DNA from: Corynebacterium sanguinis
GTDB taxonomy: Bacteria > Actinomycetota > Actinomycetes > Mycobacteriales > Mycobacteriaceae
NCBI RefSeq assembly: GCF_007641235.1
Contig: NZ_CP038157.1
Location: 248,001-312,000 of the forward strand
Length of the DNA stretch: 64,000 nt
Direction: 5' to 3'
This document shows positions 28,687 through 36,762 of the stretch, one piece after another. Below the pieces are notes generated by a model. That model saw only the letters and a program-made list of their open reading frames with translations. It did not search any database and was not told the DNA's origin. Made by a program: the position numbers and the translations under genes. Position 1 is the stretch's first letter. Every line of letters begins with the position of its first letter.

Positions 28687-29397
28687 CTAGATCGACACCA
28701 GCGCGCGAACCCGCCCCAAATTAGCACTCACATTCGATTCGCCGCGGCAAGACGCGCTGGTGAGTTCACGAAACTCGCACGCCTTGAGCGCCAGCGCACC
28801 CAGGTCTGGGATGTGCGCCCAGCGAGAGACAATGCGCTCATCGACGGCCTCGTTGAGAAGGGCGTCGACAAGCGTGAGCGCCGCCGTGTACCCGCGCGGG
28901 CGCGGCTCGGCAGACGGGACGATGTCGGTCAACGCTGGCGGCAACGTGCCCGAAAACAGGCAGCAGGCGAAGAAGTCGAGGTGGGCCACAGACACCCGTC
29001 CAGTTGGAGCCGCCGCATCCCACACCGCGCGATCCGCCTCCGCCCACATGTCGGTGCGCTCGACTGTCGGGGCGTCCACGCCGGCCATCGCCTCGTCGAA
29101 GGCCAGCGCGGCGGCGACTGCCTCGTCGGCACGCGCTGCGATATCGCCCTCGATGAACTCGCTGGCCCGAAAGCCGCCGACGACGACTCGGCCATCGGTG
29201 GCGCGCACGGGCCGTGCCACGAGGACGCCCGGGGAGGTAAAGCGCTCTCGGACCTTCGCAGACCACGCGGAGGTGGCTGTCGCTGCTGACACCACGACGC
29301 GGTCGTAGCGCGCGCCGAAATCCCACGCCGCGCCCAGCTTAACGGGTGCGATCCCGTCGACCTGGAATGCGGATAACACGTGCCCCGGAATTGGCAT
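28687..29397 (-). CDS. TIGR02569 family conserved actinobacterial protein
   Basis: This 236-residue protein beginning MPIPGHVLSAFQV has no membrane segment. The family is recognised from its start, from length, and from its position beside adnA, as Rv3205c in M. tuberculosis. Two Cys pairs are visible (FACCLFSG and a later SCRGESN), but no catalytic motif is known for the family. The C-terminal part appears weakly kinase-like in fold in some annotations, which I cannot confirm. It is 19 bases upstream of adnA and could be co-transcribed. Confidence 0.65.
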   Translation of the reverse strand: MPIPGHVLSAFQVDGIAPVKLGAAWDFGARYDRVVVSAATATSAWSAKVRERFTSPGVLVARPVRATDGRVVVGGFRASEFIEGDIAARADEAVAAALAFDEAMAGVDAPTVERTDMWAEADRAVWDAAAPTGRVSVAHLDFFACCLFSGTLPPALTDIVPSAEPRPRGYTAALTLVDALLNEAVDERIVSRWAHIPDLGALALKACEFRELTSASCRGESNVSANLGRVRALVSI

Positions 29398-29410
29398 ACT
29401 GTCCCCCTCT

Positions 29411-30352
29411 TTACAGAACGGCCGGACGCGGGTACGGCCACGGGTTAGCTAGGCAGGTCTCGTTCGTGTCCGGGTACACCTCGTCGTGGTCAAGGCTGTG
29501 CAGCTCAGCGTTGTTCAGGCTCAGCGTCTGCTGCATCATCGTGGGCGCCAAGGCGCCGTTTTCTGGGCAGGGAACGTGCTCGGCGAAACCGAGGGCATGC
29601 CCGACCTCGTGGTTGACCAGGTACTGGCGGTAGCGTCCCAGATCGCCTTCGAAGGGGGCGGCGCCGCGCACCCAGCGGGCCTCGTTGATCACGACCGTGC
29701 TCACGCCGGTGGCCATGGTGCGGCAGCTCGTTTCCAGCCCGAGGTCGCCGCCGCAGTTGGCCTTCGTCGTGCCCGGGGAGGTGAGCTGGATCTTCAGGTC
29801 GGGGTTTTGGTCGGCGGCGACGTGCTCGAAGCCGAAGCGCGGGTCGTTGGTCCACCCGCGCGGGTCCGCGAGGGTGGCGTCGACAAGCGCCGCAAACGCG
29901 TCGTCGCCGCCGTACAGGCTGGTGTCGAGGCCGTTTTCCACCTCGACGATGTAGCGCAAGACCAGCTCTTCACCCCGGCCCGCCGCCGCGCCGGGCGCCC
30001 CGATCGTGCGGAACGTGCCCTCGCCGCGCTCGGTAAACGGCCCGCCGGGCGGCAGGTCCTCCAAGCCGACGCTGCCCTCTGGCAGCTTCGCGGGCTCGCG
30101 CGCGGGGCTGGCCTCGTGGTTGTGCGCGCTATCGCCCTGGCGCGAATCAGAGGTGTCCGCCACCGGCGAGGCCACCACCGCCTCCCCCGGGTTAGAAACC
30201 ATGTTGACCAGCACGAAGACGGTCAGCACGGCGAGCACCGGGATGGCGTAAGCACGCCAGCCGTACTCGCGGGCGAAGCGGACGAAGAACGACGGCTCCT
30301 TCTCGCGAGTCTCGGGCCTGGGGTGGGGCTCGTGGCCGTGCCTATGTGTCAT
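29411..30352 (-). CDS. DUF3152 membrane-anchored zinc metallopeptidase-like protein
   Basis: This 313-residue protein has a His/Pro/Arg-rich cytoplasmic N-terminus and one membrane helix (AIPVLAVLTVFVLVNMV, about residues 35-52). The exported domain ends in a metzincin-like motif VNHEVGHALGFAEHVPC, which holds three His and a Glu. TMMQQTLSLNN downstream supplies the Met-turn region of such folds. Activity is plausible but unproven for DUF3152. The start at the ATG following GAGGCGT gives MTHRHG; a TTG three codons earlier is an alternative. The neighbourhood equals Rv3207c. Confidence 0.82.
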   Translation of the reverse strand: MTHRHGHEPHPRPETREKEPSFFVRFAREYGWRAYAIPVLAVLTVFVLVNMVSNPGEAVVASPVADTSDSRQGDSAHNHEASPAREPAKLPEGSVGLEDLPPGGPFTERGEGTFRTIGAPGAAAGRGEELVLRYIVEVENGLDTSLYGGDDAFAALVDATLADPRGWTNDPRFGFEHVAADQNPDLKIQLTSPGTTKANCGGDLGLETSCRTMATGVSTVVINEARWVRGAAPFEGDLGRYRQYLVNHEVGHALGFAEHVPCPENGALAPTMMQQTLSLNNAELHSLDHDEVYPDTNETCLANPWPYPRPAVL

Positions 30353-30373
30353 ACGCCTCAATCTAACCCGGCG

Positions 30374-30598
30374 CTAGCGGGCGAAGCCAACGGCGCGCGC
30401 GTTGGAGTTACCTACCTCAACGTAGGCAATGCGCTCGGTGCGGACGAGGAACTTGCGTCCCTTGTCGTCCTCCAACGTCAGCGTTGGCTGGCCTTCCGCG
30501 ATCGCCGTGCTCACGCGGGCGAGTACGTCCTCCTGCAGGTCGTTGCTGGAAACGGCGAGCTCGCGCTGGCTGTCGGAAAGTCCGATCCTGATATCCAT
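30374..30598 (-). CDS. DUF3107 family small protein
   Basis: This is a 74-residue protein beginning MDIRIGLSDSQRELAV, of the DUF3107 family (TB9.4/Rv3208A-like). It is compact and charged, with no membrane segment or cofactor motif. It is transcribed ahead of the DUF3152 gene with a 21-base gap, as in mycobacteria. Function unknown. Confidence 0.82.
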   Translation of the reverse strand: MDIRIGLSDSQRELAVSSNDLQEDVLARVSTAIAEGQPTLTLEDDKGRKFLVRTERIAYVEVGNSNARAVGFAR

Positions 30599-30735
30599 GT
30601 GCCTAGATTCACTGTCCTTGTCTCAGATTGGTTTTCATTGGTTTTCTCAAGTGGACACCATTGTATAGAGGGCATTATCGCCAGCAGCATCCACTGCATC
30701 CGCCGACGAAAATGCACCAACGCTAAGATGAGCGT

Positions 30736-32028
30736 GTGCCAGACGCAAAAGATCCCGCAGAGAAACTCGCGCCGACGTTCGCTGAGCTCGGTGTCGCGGC
30801 GGAGATTGTCGACGCGTTAGGTGAGCTCGGGATCACGCATACGTTTTCCATCCAGGAGCTCGCGGCCCCCCTGGCGCTGGCGGGCAAGGACGTTATCGGG
30901 CAGGCGCGCACGGGCATGGGCAAAACCTACGCGTTCGGCGTTCCCCTGCTTGATCGGGTGTTCGACGATGCCGACGTCGCCGAACTCGACGGCACCCCCC
31001 GCGCGCTGATTATCGTGCCCACGCGCGAGCTGGCCGTCCAGGTCGGAGACGACCTGACCCGGGCGGCGAAGTACACCCCGGTGCGGATCACCACCGTCTA
31101 CGGCGGCCGCCCCTACGAGGCGCAGATCGCCACTCTGAGCAGCGGCGTCGACGTCGTGGTGGGAACACCGGGGCGCCTGATCGACCTACTCAACCGCGGC
31201 AACCTGCAGCTCGATCGCGTGGCCGTGTTGGTTCTCGACGAGGCCGACGAGATGCTCGACCTCGGTTTCCTGCCGGACATTCAGAAGCTGTGGGCGGCGC
31301 TGCCGCAGCCGGTGCAGTCGATGCTGTTCTCGGCCACGATGCCCGGGGCGATTTTGACGCTCGCGCGCTCGTTGATGAACCGGCCTGTGCACATCCGCGC
31401 GGAGGCCGCGAACACCCCGAGCACGCACTCGACCACGCGCCAGGTGGTGTTTCGCTCGCACCGCATGGACAAGCTCGAGGTCACCGCGCGGATCCTGCAG
31501 GCCCGCGGCCGCGGCCGCACGATCGTGTTCACGCGGACCAAGCGCACCGCCGCCGAGGTGGCGCGCGATCTTGCCGAGCGCGGCTTCGACGTCGGTTCCG
31601 TCCACGGCGACCTGGGCCAGGGCGCTCGCGAGCAGGCGCTCGAGGCGTTTCGCAGCGGCGAGGTGAGCATCCTTGTGGCCACGGACGTCGCCGCGCGCGG
31701 CATCGACGTCGACGACGTCACCCACGTGATCAACTTCCAGACCCCGGATGACCCCATGACCTACGTCCACCGCATCGGCCGGACGGGCCGCGCGGGCCAG
31801 ACCGGGATCGCGGTCACGCTCGTCGGCTTCGACGAGGGCCCGAAGTGGGCCGCCATCAACACCGAGCTGGGCCTAGAGATGCCCGAGCCGCCGGAGTGGT
31901 TTTCCACCTCGCCCGAGCTCTACCAGGGACTCGACATCCCCGACTCCGCGGGCGAGCGCGTCGGCCCGGCGGTCACCGTCCACGGCGACCCGACCCCGCG
32001 CCGCTCGCGCGAAAGGAAGCGCCGGTGA
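30736..32028 (+). CDS. DEAD-box RNA helicase, RhlE-like
   Basis: This 430-residue helicase has a Q motif region (FSIQELAAPLALAGKDVIGQ), Walker A ARTGMGKT, PTRELAVQ, VLDEADEMLDLGF, SAT, and HRIGRTGRAG near the end. All are complete. It remodels RNA with ATP, probably in mRNA decay, ribosome assembly or cold adaptation. The GTG start at 30736 has poor ribosome-binding context. Its stop overlaps the next gene's GTG (GTGA), so the two are translationally coupled. The position equals Rv3211 (rhlE). Confidence 0.9.
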   Translation: MPDAKDPAEKLAPTFAELGVAAEIVDALGELGITHTFSIQELAAPLALAGKDVIGQARTGMGKTYAFGVPLLDRVFDDADVAELDGTPRALIIVPTRELAVQVGDDLTRAAKYTPVRITTVYGGRPYEAQIATLSSGVDVVVGTPGRLIDLLNRGNLQLDRVAVLVLDEADEMLDLGFLPDIQKLWAALPQPVQSMLFSATMPGAILTLARSLMNRPVHIRAEAANTPSTHSTTRQVVFRSHRMDKLEVTARILQARGRGRTIVFTRTKRTAAEVARDLAERGFDVGSVHGDLGQGAREQALEAFRSGEVSILVATDVAARGIDVDDVTHVINFQTPDDPMTYVHRIGRTGRAGQTGIAVTLVGFDEGPKWAAINTELGLEMPEPPEWFSTSPELYQGLDIPDSAGERVGPAVTVHGDPTPRRSRERKRR

Positions 32029-33218
32029 GTGCTCCGTATCGACGCACCCGTGGCGACCTGATCGCAACGGCGGTTATCGCCGTGGTCTCGCTGGTCCTCG
32101 TGGCCGCGGCCTTTCTCACCGCCCCCATCCGCGCCTCCCAGCTATCGCCTGCCGAGAAGCAGTACGAAAGCGCCGCTCGCTTATCGACGCCCCCGACAAC
32201 GCTCCAGGAGTCCTTCCGCCTGCCCGACACCTCGCCGGGAGTCTCCCCGGTTATCGCGGAGGGCATGATCATTTCCTACGCCGACGGCACGCTCCGCGCG
32301 ACGACGCCGCAGGGCGAGACGGCGTGGACGTATCAGCGCGACCTCGAGCTGTGCACACTTGACCAGGCCTGGGGAAAGGTGATCGCCACCTACCGCGGCA
32401 ACGCGGGGTGCGGCGATGTCGTGGCGCTCGACGCGCTGGCCGGCACGTACTCGGCCACGCGCTCGTCGGTGGCGCCGGACGAGGTGGCCTCGCTGTCGTC
32501 AAACGATCGCGTGGGCTACGTCAGCTCTGAGCGCGTGGAGCTGTGGCGCTCGGACCTTGTCCGCACCGTGGAGTACGGCCGGGTCGAGGCTCCACAGGAG
32601 TCCGGGATGCAGCCGCACGCCTGCGGGATCACCTCGGCGCTGACCCGCAAAGAGCTGCTCGCGGTGACCGAGCGTTGCGACGACGGCACGTGGCTGCGCC
32701 TGCAAACCACCACGCCCGAGGATTCCCGCAAGCCGGAGATCGAGGCCAATGTCTCGATCGCCGAGTCGGCCTATCTGGTCGCGGTGTCACCGGAGGTTGC
32801 GGCGGTGTACAACCCCGGTTCCCGCGAGGTCCGCGCCTACAACACCGGTGGCGAGGAGGTGTCGGCGTCACCCGCCCCGGATTTCGGGCCCGCGCCCGAC
32901 TCGGCGACACACGAAGCCGCCGACCTGCCCCACCACATGACCTACTTTGCCCCGAACACGCTCGGGTTGTTTGAGCCGGACAGCCTGCGTTTTAGCGGGG
33001 AGTTTGAAGGCGCGCTCGGGCCCGGTGTCGCGGCCGGCGACAGGCTGCTCTTCGCCACAGACCAGGGTGTGGCCGTGGCCAACTGGGACACCCGCGAGGT
33101 GGAGCGGGTGATCGCCGTGGATCGCGGCGGCTACACGGGCACGGTGGGGATTGCTGGCGCCGGGGGCGTGGTCGTCGAAAAGCGAGGCGGCGAGCTGGTG
33201 GTGTTTTCGGCGAACTAG
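32025..33218 (+). CDS. Membrane-anchored beta-propeller-like protein (Rv3212-type)
   Basis: The 397-residue protein has one N-terminal membrane helix (LIATAVIAVVSLVLVAAAFL) and a long exported region with repeated strand-turn units such as PVIAEGMIISYADGTLRATT and GDRLLFATDQGVAVANWDT, which look like propeller blades of the PQQ kind. Two Cys pairs (ELCTLDQAW with NAGCGDVV, and HACGITS with TERCDDG) could form disulfides outside the cell. It overlaps the helicase gene. Function unknown; ligand binding is conjecture. Confidence 0.7.
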   Translation: MSAPYRRTRGDLIATAVIAVVSLVLVAAAFLTAPIRASQLSPAEKQYESAARLSTPPTTLQESFRLPDTSPGVSPVIAEGMIISYADGTLRATTPQGETAWTYQRDLELCTLDQAWGKVIATYRGNAGCGDVVALDALAGTYSATRSSVAPDEVASLSSNDRVGYVSSERVELWRSDLVRTVEYGRVEAPQESGMQPHACGITSALTRKELLAVTERCDDGTWLRLQTTTPEDSRKPEIEANVSIAESAYLVAVSPEVAAVYNPGSREVRAYNTGGEEVSASPAPDFGPAPDSATHEAADLPHHMTYFAPNTLGLFEPDSLRFSGEFEGALGPGVAAGDRLLFATDQGVAVANWDTREVERVIAVDRGGYTGTVGIAGAGGVVVEKRGGELVVFSAN

Positions 33219-33682
33219 CCGCGGGTGCGGGCGGCGTAGCGAGCTTCCCAGTAGTGGACCGCGGCGGGGTGGAACACACCGACGAGCGCGAGGAGCGCGG
33301 AGATCAAGGTGACGATGCCGAGCAGCACCGCTCCCCCGCTGAACATGTAGACGGCCACGCCGAGCAGGATGGCCTCGATGAGCACGATCGCGCCACGGCC
33401 AGAGGGCTGGCCCGCCAGGGTGCGGGCGGCGTGGAAGGCGACGAAGCCGAAGACGATGAGCAGGAACACCGCGGTGCCAATGCCCACGAAGTCCGTGGCG
33501 GCGGAGGCGGACTCCAAGCTTGACGCCGCCGTGCCGCGCACGTTGGTCACGATCAGCCAGATCGAGTAGCCGAACAGGACAAGGCACTGCGCGAGGACGA
33601 CCGCCGCGCCGAACTTGACCACAGCTGGGACGCTGAGCGCGGCGAGCTCGGTTTCGTCAATGGGATTCCGTTTCTCAGTCAC
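33215..33682 (-). CDS. Four-helix membrane protein of unknown function
   Basis: The 155-residue product has four hydrophobic segments (KFGAAVVLAQCLVLFGYSIW, FVGIGTAVFLLIVFGFVAFH, IVLIEAILLGVAVYMF and IVTLISALLALVGVF) and a basic C-terminus WEARYAARTRG. I do not recognise a family. The start is either GTG at 33682 or TTG at 33691, and neither has a clear ribosome binding site. It converges with the Rv3212-type gene with a four-base overlap. Confidence 0.68.
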   Translation of the reverse strand: MTEKRNPIDETELAALSVPAVVKFGAAVVLAQCLVLFGYSIWLIVTNVRGTAASSLESASAATDFVGIGTAVFLLIVFGFVAFHAARTLAGQPSGRGAIVLIEAILLGVAVYMFSGGAVLLGIVTLISALLALVGVFHPAAVHYWEARYAARTRG

Positions 33683-33890
33683 GGTTTTCAAGTCTATCCC
33701 CGCCGCAAACTCTCCGTAAACACCTCGTAAACGCTACTCCGGCGTCTACAGCACGGCTGCCAGCGATTTGACCCCGCACTAGGCCGCGTGCTCCCCCAAA
33801 AACACCTAAACATGCAGGCCACGGCGTTGAAGCACCGGCCAAATTTCGTGGGTATTGACCAATTCGACCCGATTTTGATGAATGGAAAAA

Positions 33891-33906
33891 TATGATCTCC
33901 GTCACA
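33891..33906. promoter_or_regulatory. Candidate GlxR/CRP-type operator
   Basis: TATGA-TCTCCG-TCACA differs from the TGTGA-N6-TCACA consensus of the cAMP receptor family (GlxR in corynebacteria) at one base. In M. tuberculosis whiB1 is a known CRP target, which makes a site here plausible. It is 269 bases before the start codon, so the promoter would need to be far upstream. Confidence 0.4.
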
Positions 33907-34089
33907 TTTTGTACTCTACCCCTAGCGGAGTTCGCTGGGACATGCCATTATTTCCGGGTAGCTCAAACGACAGGCTGGTTACACAGCCCTTAACCCCAAG
34001 CCACCACGGGGTTAACAGCAGGGAAATGGATGACGGATCCCGGATCCACCGGGGAGCTCCGCCCAACACCTGCGGTGTTGAAACGTACA

Positions 34090-34114
34090 GTGCACCCAGA
34101 TCATCTGGGGGCAC
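34090..34114. repeat. Long inverted repeat in the whiB1 leader
   Basis: GTGC, a mismatched A/G, then CCCAGAT-C-ATCTGGG and GCAC form a nearly perfect 25-base dyad. The core CCCAGATCATCTGGG is perfect around one central base. It ends 60 bases before the whiB1 start. It could be an operator for a dimeric protein or an RNA hairpin in the leader; the one-base loop argues for a protein site. Confidence 0.65.
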
Positions 34115-34174
34115 TTGTGGTGCGCACAAAATCTTAAAAACCGACTGAAACCACCGACTAAAGGAGTATTGACC

Positions 34175-34438
34175 ATGGATTGGCGCCACGAAGCCGTTTG
34201 CCGCGACGAAGACCCCGAACTGTTCTTCCCCGTCGGAAACTCCGGCCCCGCACTCACCCAGATCGCGCAGGCGAAGCTCGTCTGCAACCGCTGCCCCGTT
34301 ACCAGCCAGTGCCTGAAGTGGGCACTGGAGACCGGCCAGGACGCCGGCGTCTGGGGCGGCCTGTCCGAGGAGGAGCGCCGCGCGCTCAAGCGCCGTAACA
34401 AGCAGCGCGCCCGCAGCCGCGCACGCCTGACCGCCTAA
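34175..34438 (+). CDS. whiB1: WhiB1-type iron-sulfur transcriptional regulator (WhcE-like position)
   Basis: This is an 87-residue WhiB protein. Four Cys ligate a [4Fe-4S] cluster: one in AVCRDEDPELFFP and three in VCNRCPVTSQC. GVWGGLSEEERRAL is the family turn motif, followed by a basic DNA-binding tail KRRNKQRARSRARLTA. A strong AAGGAG ribosome binding site precedes the ATG. In C. glutamicum the gene at this place next to sigH is called whcE and acts in oxidative and heat stress; WhiB1 in mycobacteria responds to nitric oxide. Confidence 0.93.
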   Translation: MDWRHEAVCRDEDPELFFPVGNSGPALTQIAQAKLVCNRCPVTSQCLKWALETGQDAGVWGGLSEEERRALKRRNKQRARSRARLTA

Positions 34439-34533
34439 CCCCTTCTAAAACTGAGTGGCCCGATTTCTCCGCACGCCTAGGCGGGCGATAAAGTGGGGAA
34501 ACGAGACACCATTTACCCCTTAAAGGAGGCACC

Positions 34534-34608
34534 ATGAGCAAGCGTGGTCGTAAGCGGAAGGACCGCCGCAAGAAGAGCGCCAACCGCGGCAAGCGCCCCA
34601 ACTCTTAA
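34534..34608 (+). CDS. Ribosomal protein bL37 (24 residues)
   Basis: The tiny ORF encodes a 24-residue, highly basic peptide beginning MSKRGRKRKDRRKKSANRG. It matches the actinobacterial ribosomal protein bL37 (MAKRGRKKRDRK... in mycobacteria), first seen in cryo-EM of mycobacterial ribosomes and often annotated as an AURKAIP1/COX24-domain protein. An excellent AAAGGAGG precedes the ATG, and a strong terminator follows. It is easily missed by gene callers because of its length. Confidence 0.9.
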   Translation: MSKRGRKRKDRRKKSANRGKRPNS

Positions 34609-34623
34609 ATAGAGCGCACGCGC

Positions 34624-34663
34624 AAACGCCCTCCCCGCCGGATTTCAGGCAGGGAGGGCGTTT
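34624..34663 (+). terminator. Rho-independent terminator after bL37
   Basis: AAACGCCCTCCC pairs with GGGAGGGCGTTT (12 of 12) across a 16-base loop. It lies between bL37 and the convergent rshA gene and can serve both. Confidence 0.88.
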
Positions 34664-34688
34664 CGCATCTCTCAAGCAGCCGGCGAAA

Positions 34689-34955
34689 TTACCCGCGGTA
34701 GTGAATCTGGGTAATGGACACGGTCGTGAGCGAGGCGATGATGCGCTGGCGAAGGTGGTCCGGGGCGTGGGAGGCGCCGCAGCACTTCTGCACGATCGTG
34801 CGCGCGGCCAGCTCGTTTTCGTAGCGGCTGAAGCACTCGGGGCAGGACTGGATGAAGTCGCGGATCTCGGCGGCGCGCTCGACGCTAGTTTCGGAGTCGA
34901 GCAATTCGCACAACATTCGGTGCGCGTTCTCGCACTTCGGGCAATCAGTGCTCAT
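34689..34955 (-). CDS. rshA: Anti-sigma factor RshA (zinc/thiol type) with altered motif
   Basis: This is an 88-residue anti-sigma factor that would hold SigH inactive until thiol oxidation. Cys residues lie at CPKC near the start, in RMLCELL, in the CPEC pair (about residues 38-41) and as a later CC. The usual zinc anti-sigma motif is HxxxCxxC; here the His is Phe (DFIQSCPEC). The C-terminal part HAPDHLRQRIIASL is conserved. Its ATG follows the sigH stop directly (TAGATG), so translation is coupled and stoichiometric. Confidence 0.88.
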   Translation of the reverse strand: MSTDCPKCENAHRMLCELLDSETSVERAAEIRDFIQSCPECFSRYENELAARTIVQKCCGASHAPDHLRQRIIASLTTVSITQIHYRG

Positions 34956-35540
34956 CTACTTCTTCTCCTCCAGACCGATTCCTTGCTCGTTGGCCACATC
35001 CTTCAACAACACGCGTAGCTGTTTTCTTCCCCGATGCAGCCGCGACATCACGGTGCCGAGCGGAATGTCGAGGGCCTCGGCGATTTCCTTGTACGCCATA
35101 TCCTCGACATCGGCCATGTAAACGACCATCCGGTAGTCCTCGTTGAGCTCGTCGAACGCCTCCGAGATCCGCCCGTTGGGCATGCCCTTGAGCGCGGCGA
35201 CCTCGGCGGATTCCAGGCCCGTCGAGTCGTGCGAGCTCGTGGTGTAGAGCTGGTGGTCGGTCATGTCCTCGGTCGAGGTCTCAATCGGCCTGCGCTGCTT
35301 CTTGCGGTAGGTGTTGATGTAGGCGTTGGTCATGATCCGATACAGCCAGGCCTTCAAATTGGTGCCGGGCTTGAAGCTCTCGAAGGCGTTGAACGCCTTG
35401 AGGTAGGTCTCCTGCACCAAGTCTTCCGCGTCTTGGGGGTTGCGCGTCATCCGCAGGGCGCCGCCGTAGAGCTGGTCCAGAAGCGGCATCGCCTCCTCGG
35501 TGAAGCGCTTATGCACGTCAGTGTCGGCCATGGGGATCAT
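34956..35540 (-). CDS. sigH: ECF sigma factor SigH
   Basis: This 194-residue ECF sigma factor has region 2 with [14 protein letters not shown] and [15 protein letters not shown], and region 4 with [20 protein letters not shown] then LHRGRKQL. It directs the disulfide and heat stress response (thioredoxin system, Clp, chaperones) in corynebacteria and mycobacteria. The ATG at 35540 has a weak GGTAG upstream; the ATG three codons later is possible. It is followed immediately by rshA. The 35-base gap to the divergent ybaK gene must contain both starts, so promoters probably reach into the neighbouring coding sequence. Confidence 0.93.
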   Translation of the reverse strand: MIPMADTDVHKRFTEEAMPLLDQLYGGALRMTRNPQDAEDLVQETYLKAFNAFESFKPGTNLKAWLYRIMTNAYINTYRKKQRRPIETSTEDMTDHQLYTTSSHDSTGLESAEVAALKGMPNGRISEAFDELNEDYRMVVYMADVEDMAYKEIAEALDIPLGTVMSRLHRGRKQLRVLLKDVANEQGIGLEEKK

Positions 35541-35575
35541 TGTAGCTACCGGCCGCTGGCCTATTGTGGGGCACC

Positions 35576-36037
35576 ATGGCGAAAAGAACCCGGGCCGTCG
35601 AGGCCGTGGCGGCGATTGACCACGAGATCTTGAGCTACGCGCCCAGCCACGATCATTTTGGGGAGCACTCCGTCGCCGAGCTGGGCCTCGACGCCGACGC
35701 AGTGTTGAAAACCCTCGTCGTCCAGCACGAGCGCGACCTGGCCTTGTGCCTAGTCCCCGTCTCGAAGCGCCTAAGCCTCAAGGCCGCCGCGCACGCCCTG
35801 GGGTGGAAAAACGCCGAACTCGCCGACCCCGGCCGCGCCCAGCGCGCCACCGGCTACATCATCGGCGGCATCTCGCCTTTGGGCACTTTAACGGCGCTGC
35901 GCACGCTTATCGACGCCCCCTGCGCTGCCCTGCCCACCGTCACCGTCTCCGGCGGCCAGCGCGGCCTGTCCATCTCCCTCGCCCCAAGCGACTTGGCGCG
36001 CCTCACCGGCGCGGAGTTTGTTCAGCTGGGCGTCTAG
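35576..36037 (+). CDS. ybaK: YbaK/EbsC-type Cys-tRNA(Pro) deacylase
   Basis: This 153-residue editing domain hydrolyses mischarged Cys-tRNA(Pro). The conserved Lys lies in [12 protein letters not shown], and [11 protein letters not shown] contains the glycine-rich substrate loop of the family. The C-terminal [20 protein letters not shown] is typical. The start ATG has weak ribosome binding context. The gene converges with the SRAP gene, overlapping four bases. Confidence 0.9.
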   Translation: MAKRTRAVEAVAAIDHEILSYAPSHDHFGEHSVAELGLDADAVLKTLVVQHERDLALCLVPVSKRLSLKAAAHALGWKNAELADPGRAQRATGYIIGGISPLGTLTALRTLIDAPCAALPTVTVSGGQRGLSISLAPSDLARLTGAEFVQLGV

Positions 36038-36684
36038 GGAGCGTCGATAAGCTCGGCGAAATCGTTGCGGACGTTGCCCACATCCTTGGATACCGGGCGA
36101 TACGACAGGTCGCCGGCAACGCGCGAGGGGTGCACCAGCTCGAGCGCTTCCTCCGGCGTGCCGCGCACCCACTGCTCGATCTCGTCGCGGGCGAGAAACA
36201 GCGGCAGGCGGTTGTGCAGCCACGTCATGTCGTCGCCCACCGAGTCGGTGGTGACCATCGTGGTGGAAAGTATGTCGAGCCCCGTCTCCCACAGCGCGGC
36301 CGCGTACAGCATGCCCTCCGAGGGGGTGACGTAGTAGGGCTGCTTGTCCTTCCACTCGTAGTAGCCGTCGAGCACCATCAGGCCGCGCCGAGCCTTGAAC
36401 GCCGAGCGAAACGCCGGCTTCTCGGCGACGGTCTCACCGCGGGCGTTAAACAGCGGCGGGCCGGAATCGTCCTTCTTCCAGCTCGGCAGAAGACCCCAGC
36501 GCGCCGAGTCGAGGGCGGCGACCTCGCCGTCGAAGCGGATCAGCGGCACCTGCTGGGTGGGCGCGACGTTGTAGCGCGGCGGCGGGGTGCCGTCTGGGGC
36601 GTCGACACGCGAGATGCCCGGCAGAGTCGCGACCTCCTCGATGAGGTCGGTGCCGCTGGTGAAGAGAACGAATCGTCCGCACAT
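36034..36684 (-). CDS. SRAP-family (YedK/HMCES) abasic-site DNA-protein crosslinking protein
   Basis: The 216-residue protein begins MCGRFVLF, so that removal of the initiator Met leaves Cys2, which forms a thiazolidine with abasic sites in single-stranded [19 protein letters not shown] and [10 protein letters not shown] supply the conserved Asn, Glu and His. It shields abasic sites at forks. The start is fixed by the need for Cys at position two. In M. tuberculosis the gene likewise lies next to aroA (Rv3226c). Confidence 0.93.
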   Translation of the reverse strand: MCGRFVLFTSGTDLIEEVATLPGISRVDAPDGTPPPRYNVAPTQQVPLIRFDGEVAALDSARWGLLPSWKKDDSGPPLFNARGETVAEKPAFRSAFKARRGLMVLDGYYEWKDKQPYYVTPSEGMLYAAALWETGLDILSTTMVTTDSVGDDMTWLHNRLPLFLARDEIEQWVRGTPEEALELVHPSRVAGDLSYRPVSKDVGNVRNDFAELIDAP

Positions 36685-36762
36685 GCTCACCATTATCGCC
36701 CTAATCGCGCGCGTTGGCGCAATAATGGTGCTGCCACGCGGTTTGTCCTTATGATGGTTTGC

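Larger units (their letters stand above)
33683..34174 (+). promoter_or_regulatory. Long non-coding region upstream of whiB1
   Basis: About 490 bases without a convincing gene. It becomes A+T-richer than its surroundings around 33830-33920 and contains several dyads: a CRP/GlxR-like site at 33891-33906, an inverted repeat at 33990-34015, a long hairpin at 34090-34114 and TTGTG-N5-CACAA at 34115-34129. Together they suggest a complex, probably long-leader control region for the whiB1 gene. An in-frame ORF of 88 codons at 33882-34148 has no coding look. Confidence 0.6.

Noticed and set aside
33882-34148. 88-codon frame in the whiB1 upstream region
   Set aside because: No ribosome binding site, atypical composition, and it covers the dyad elements.
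35541-35575. SigH-type promoter (GGAA/GTT) for sigH autoregulation
   Set aside because: No convincing pair at proper spacing in the short divergent gap. It may lie within the ybaK coding sequence but I could not support a position.
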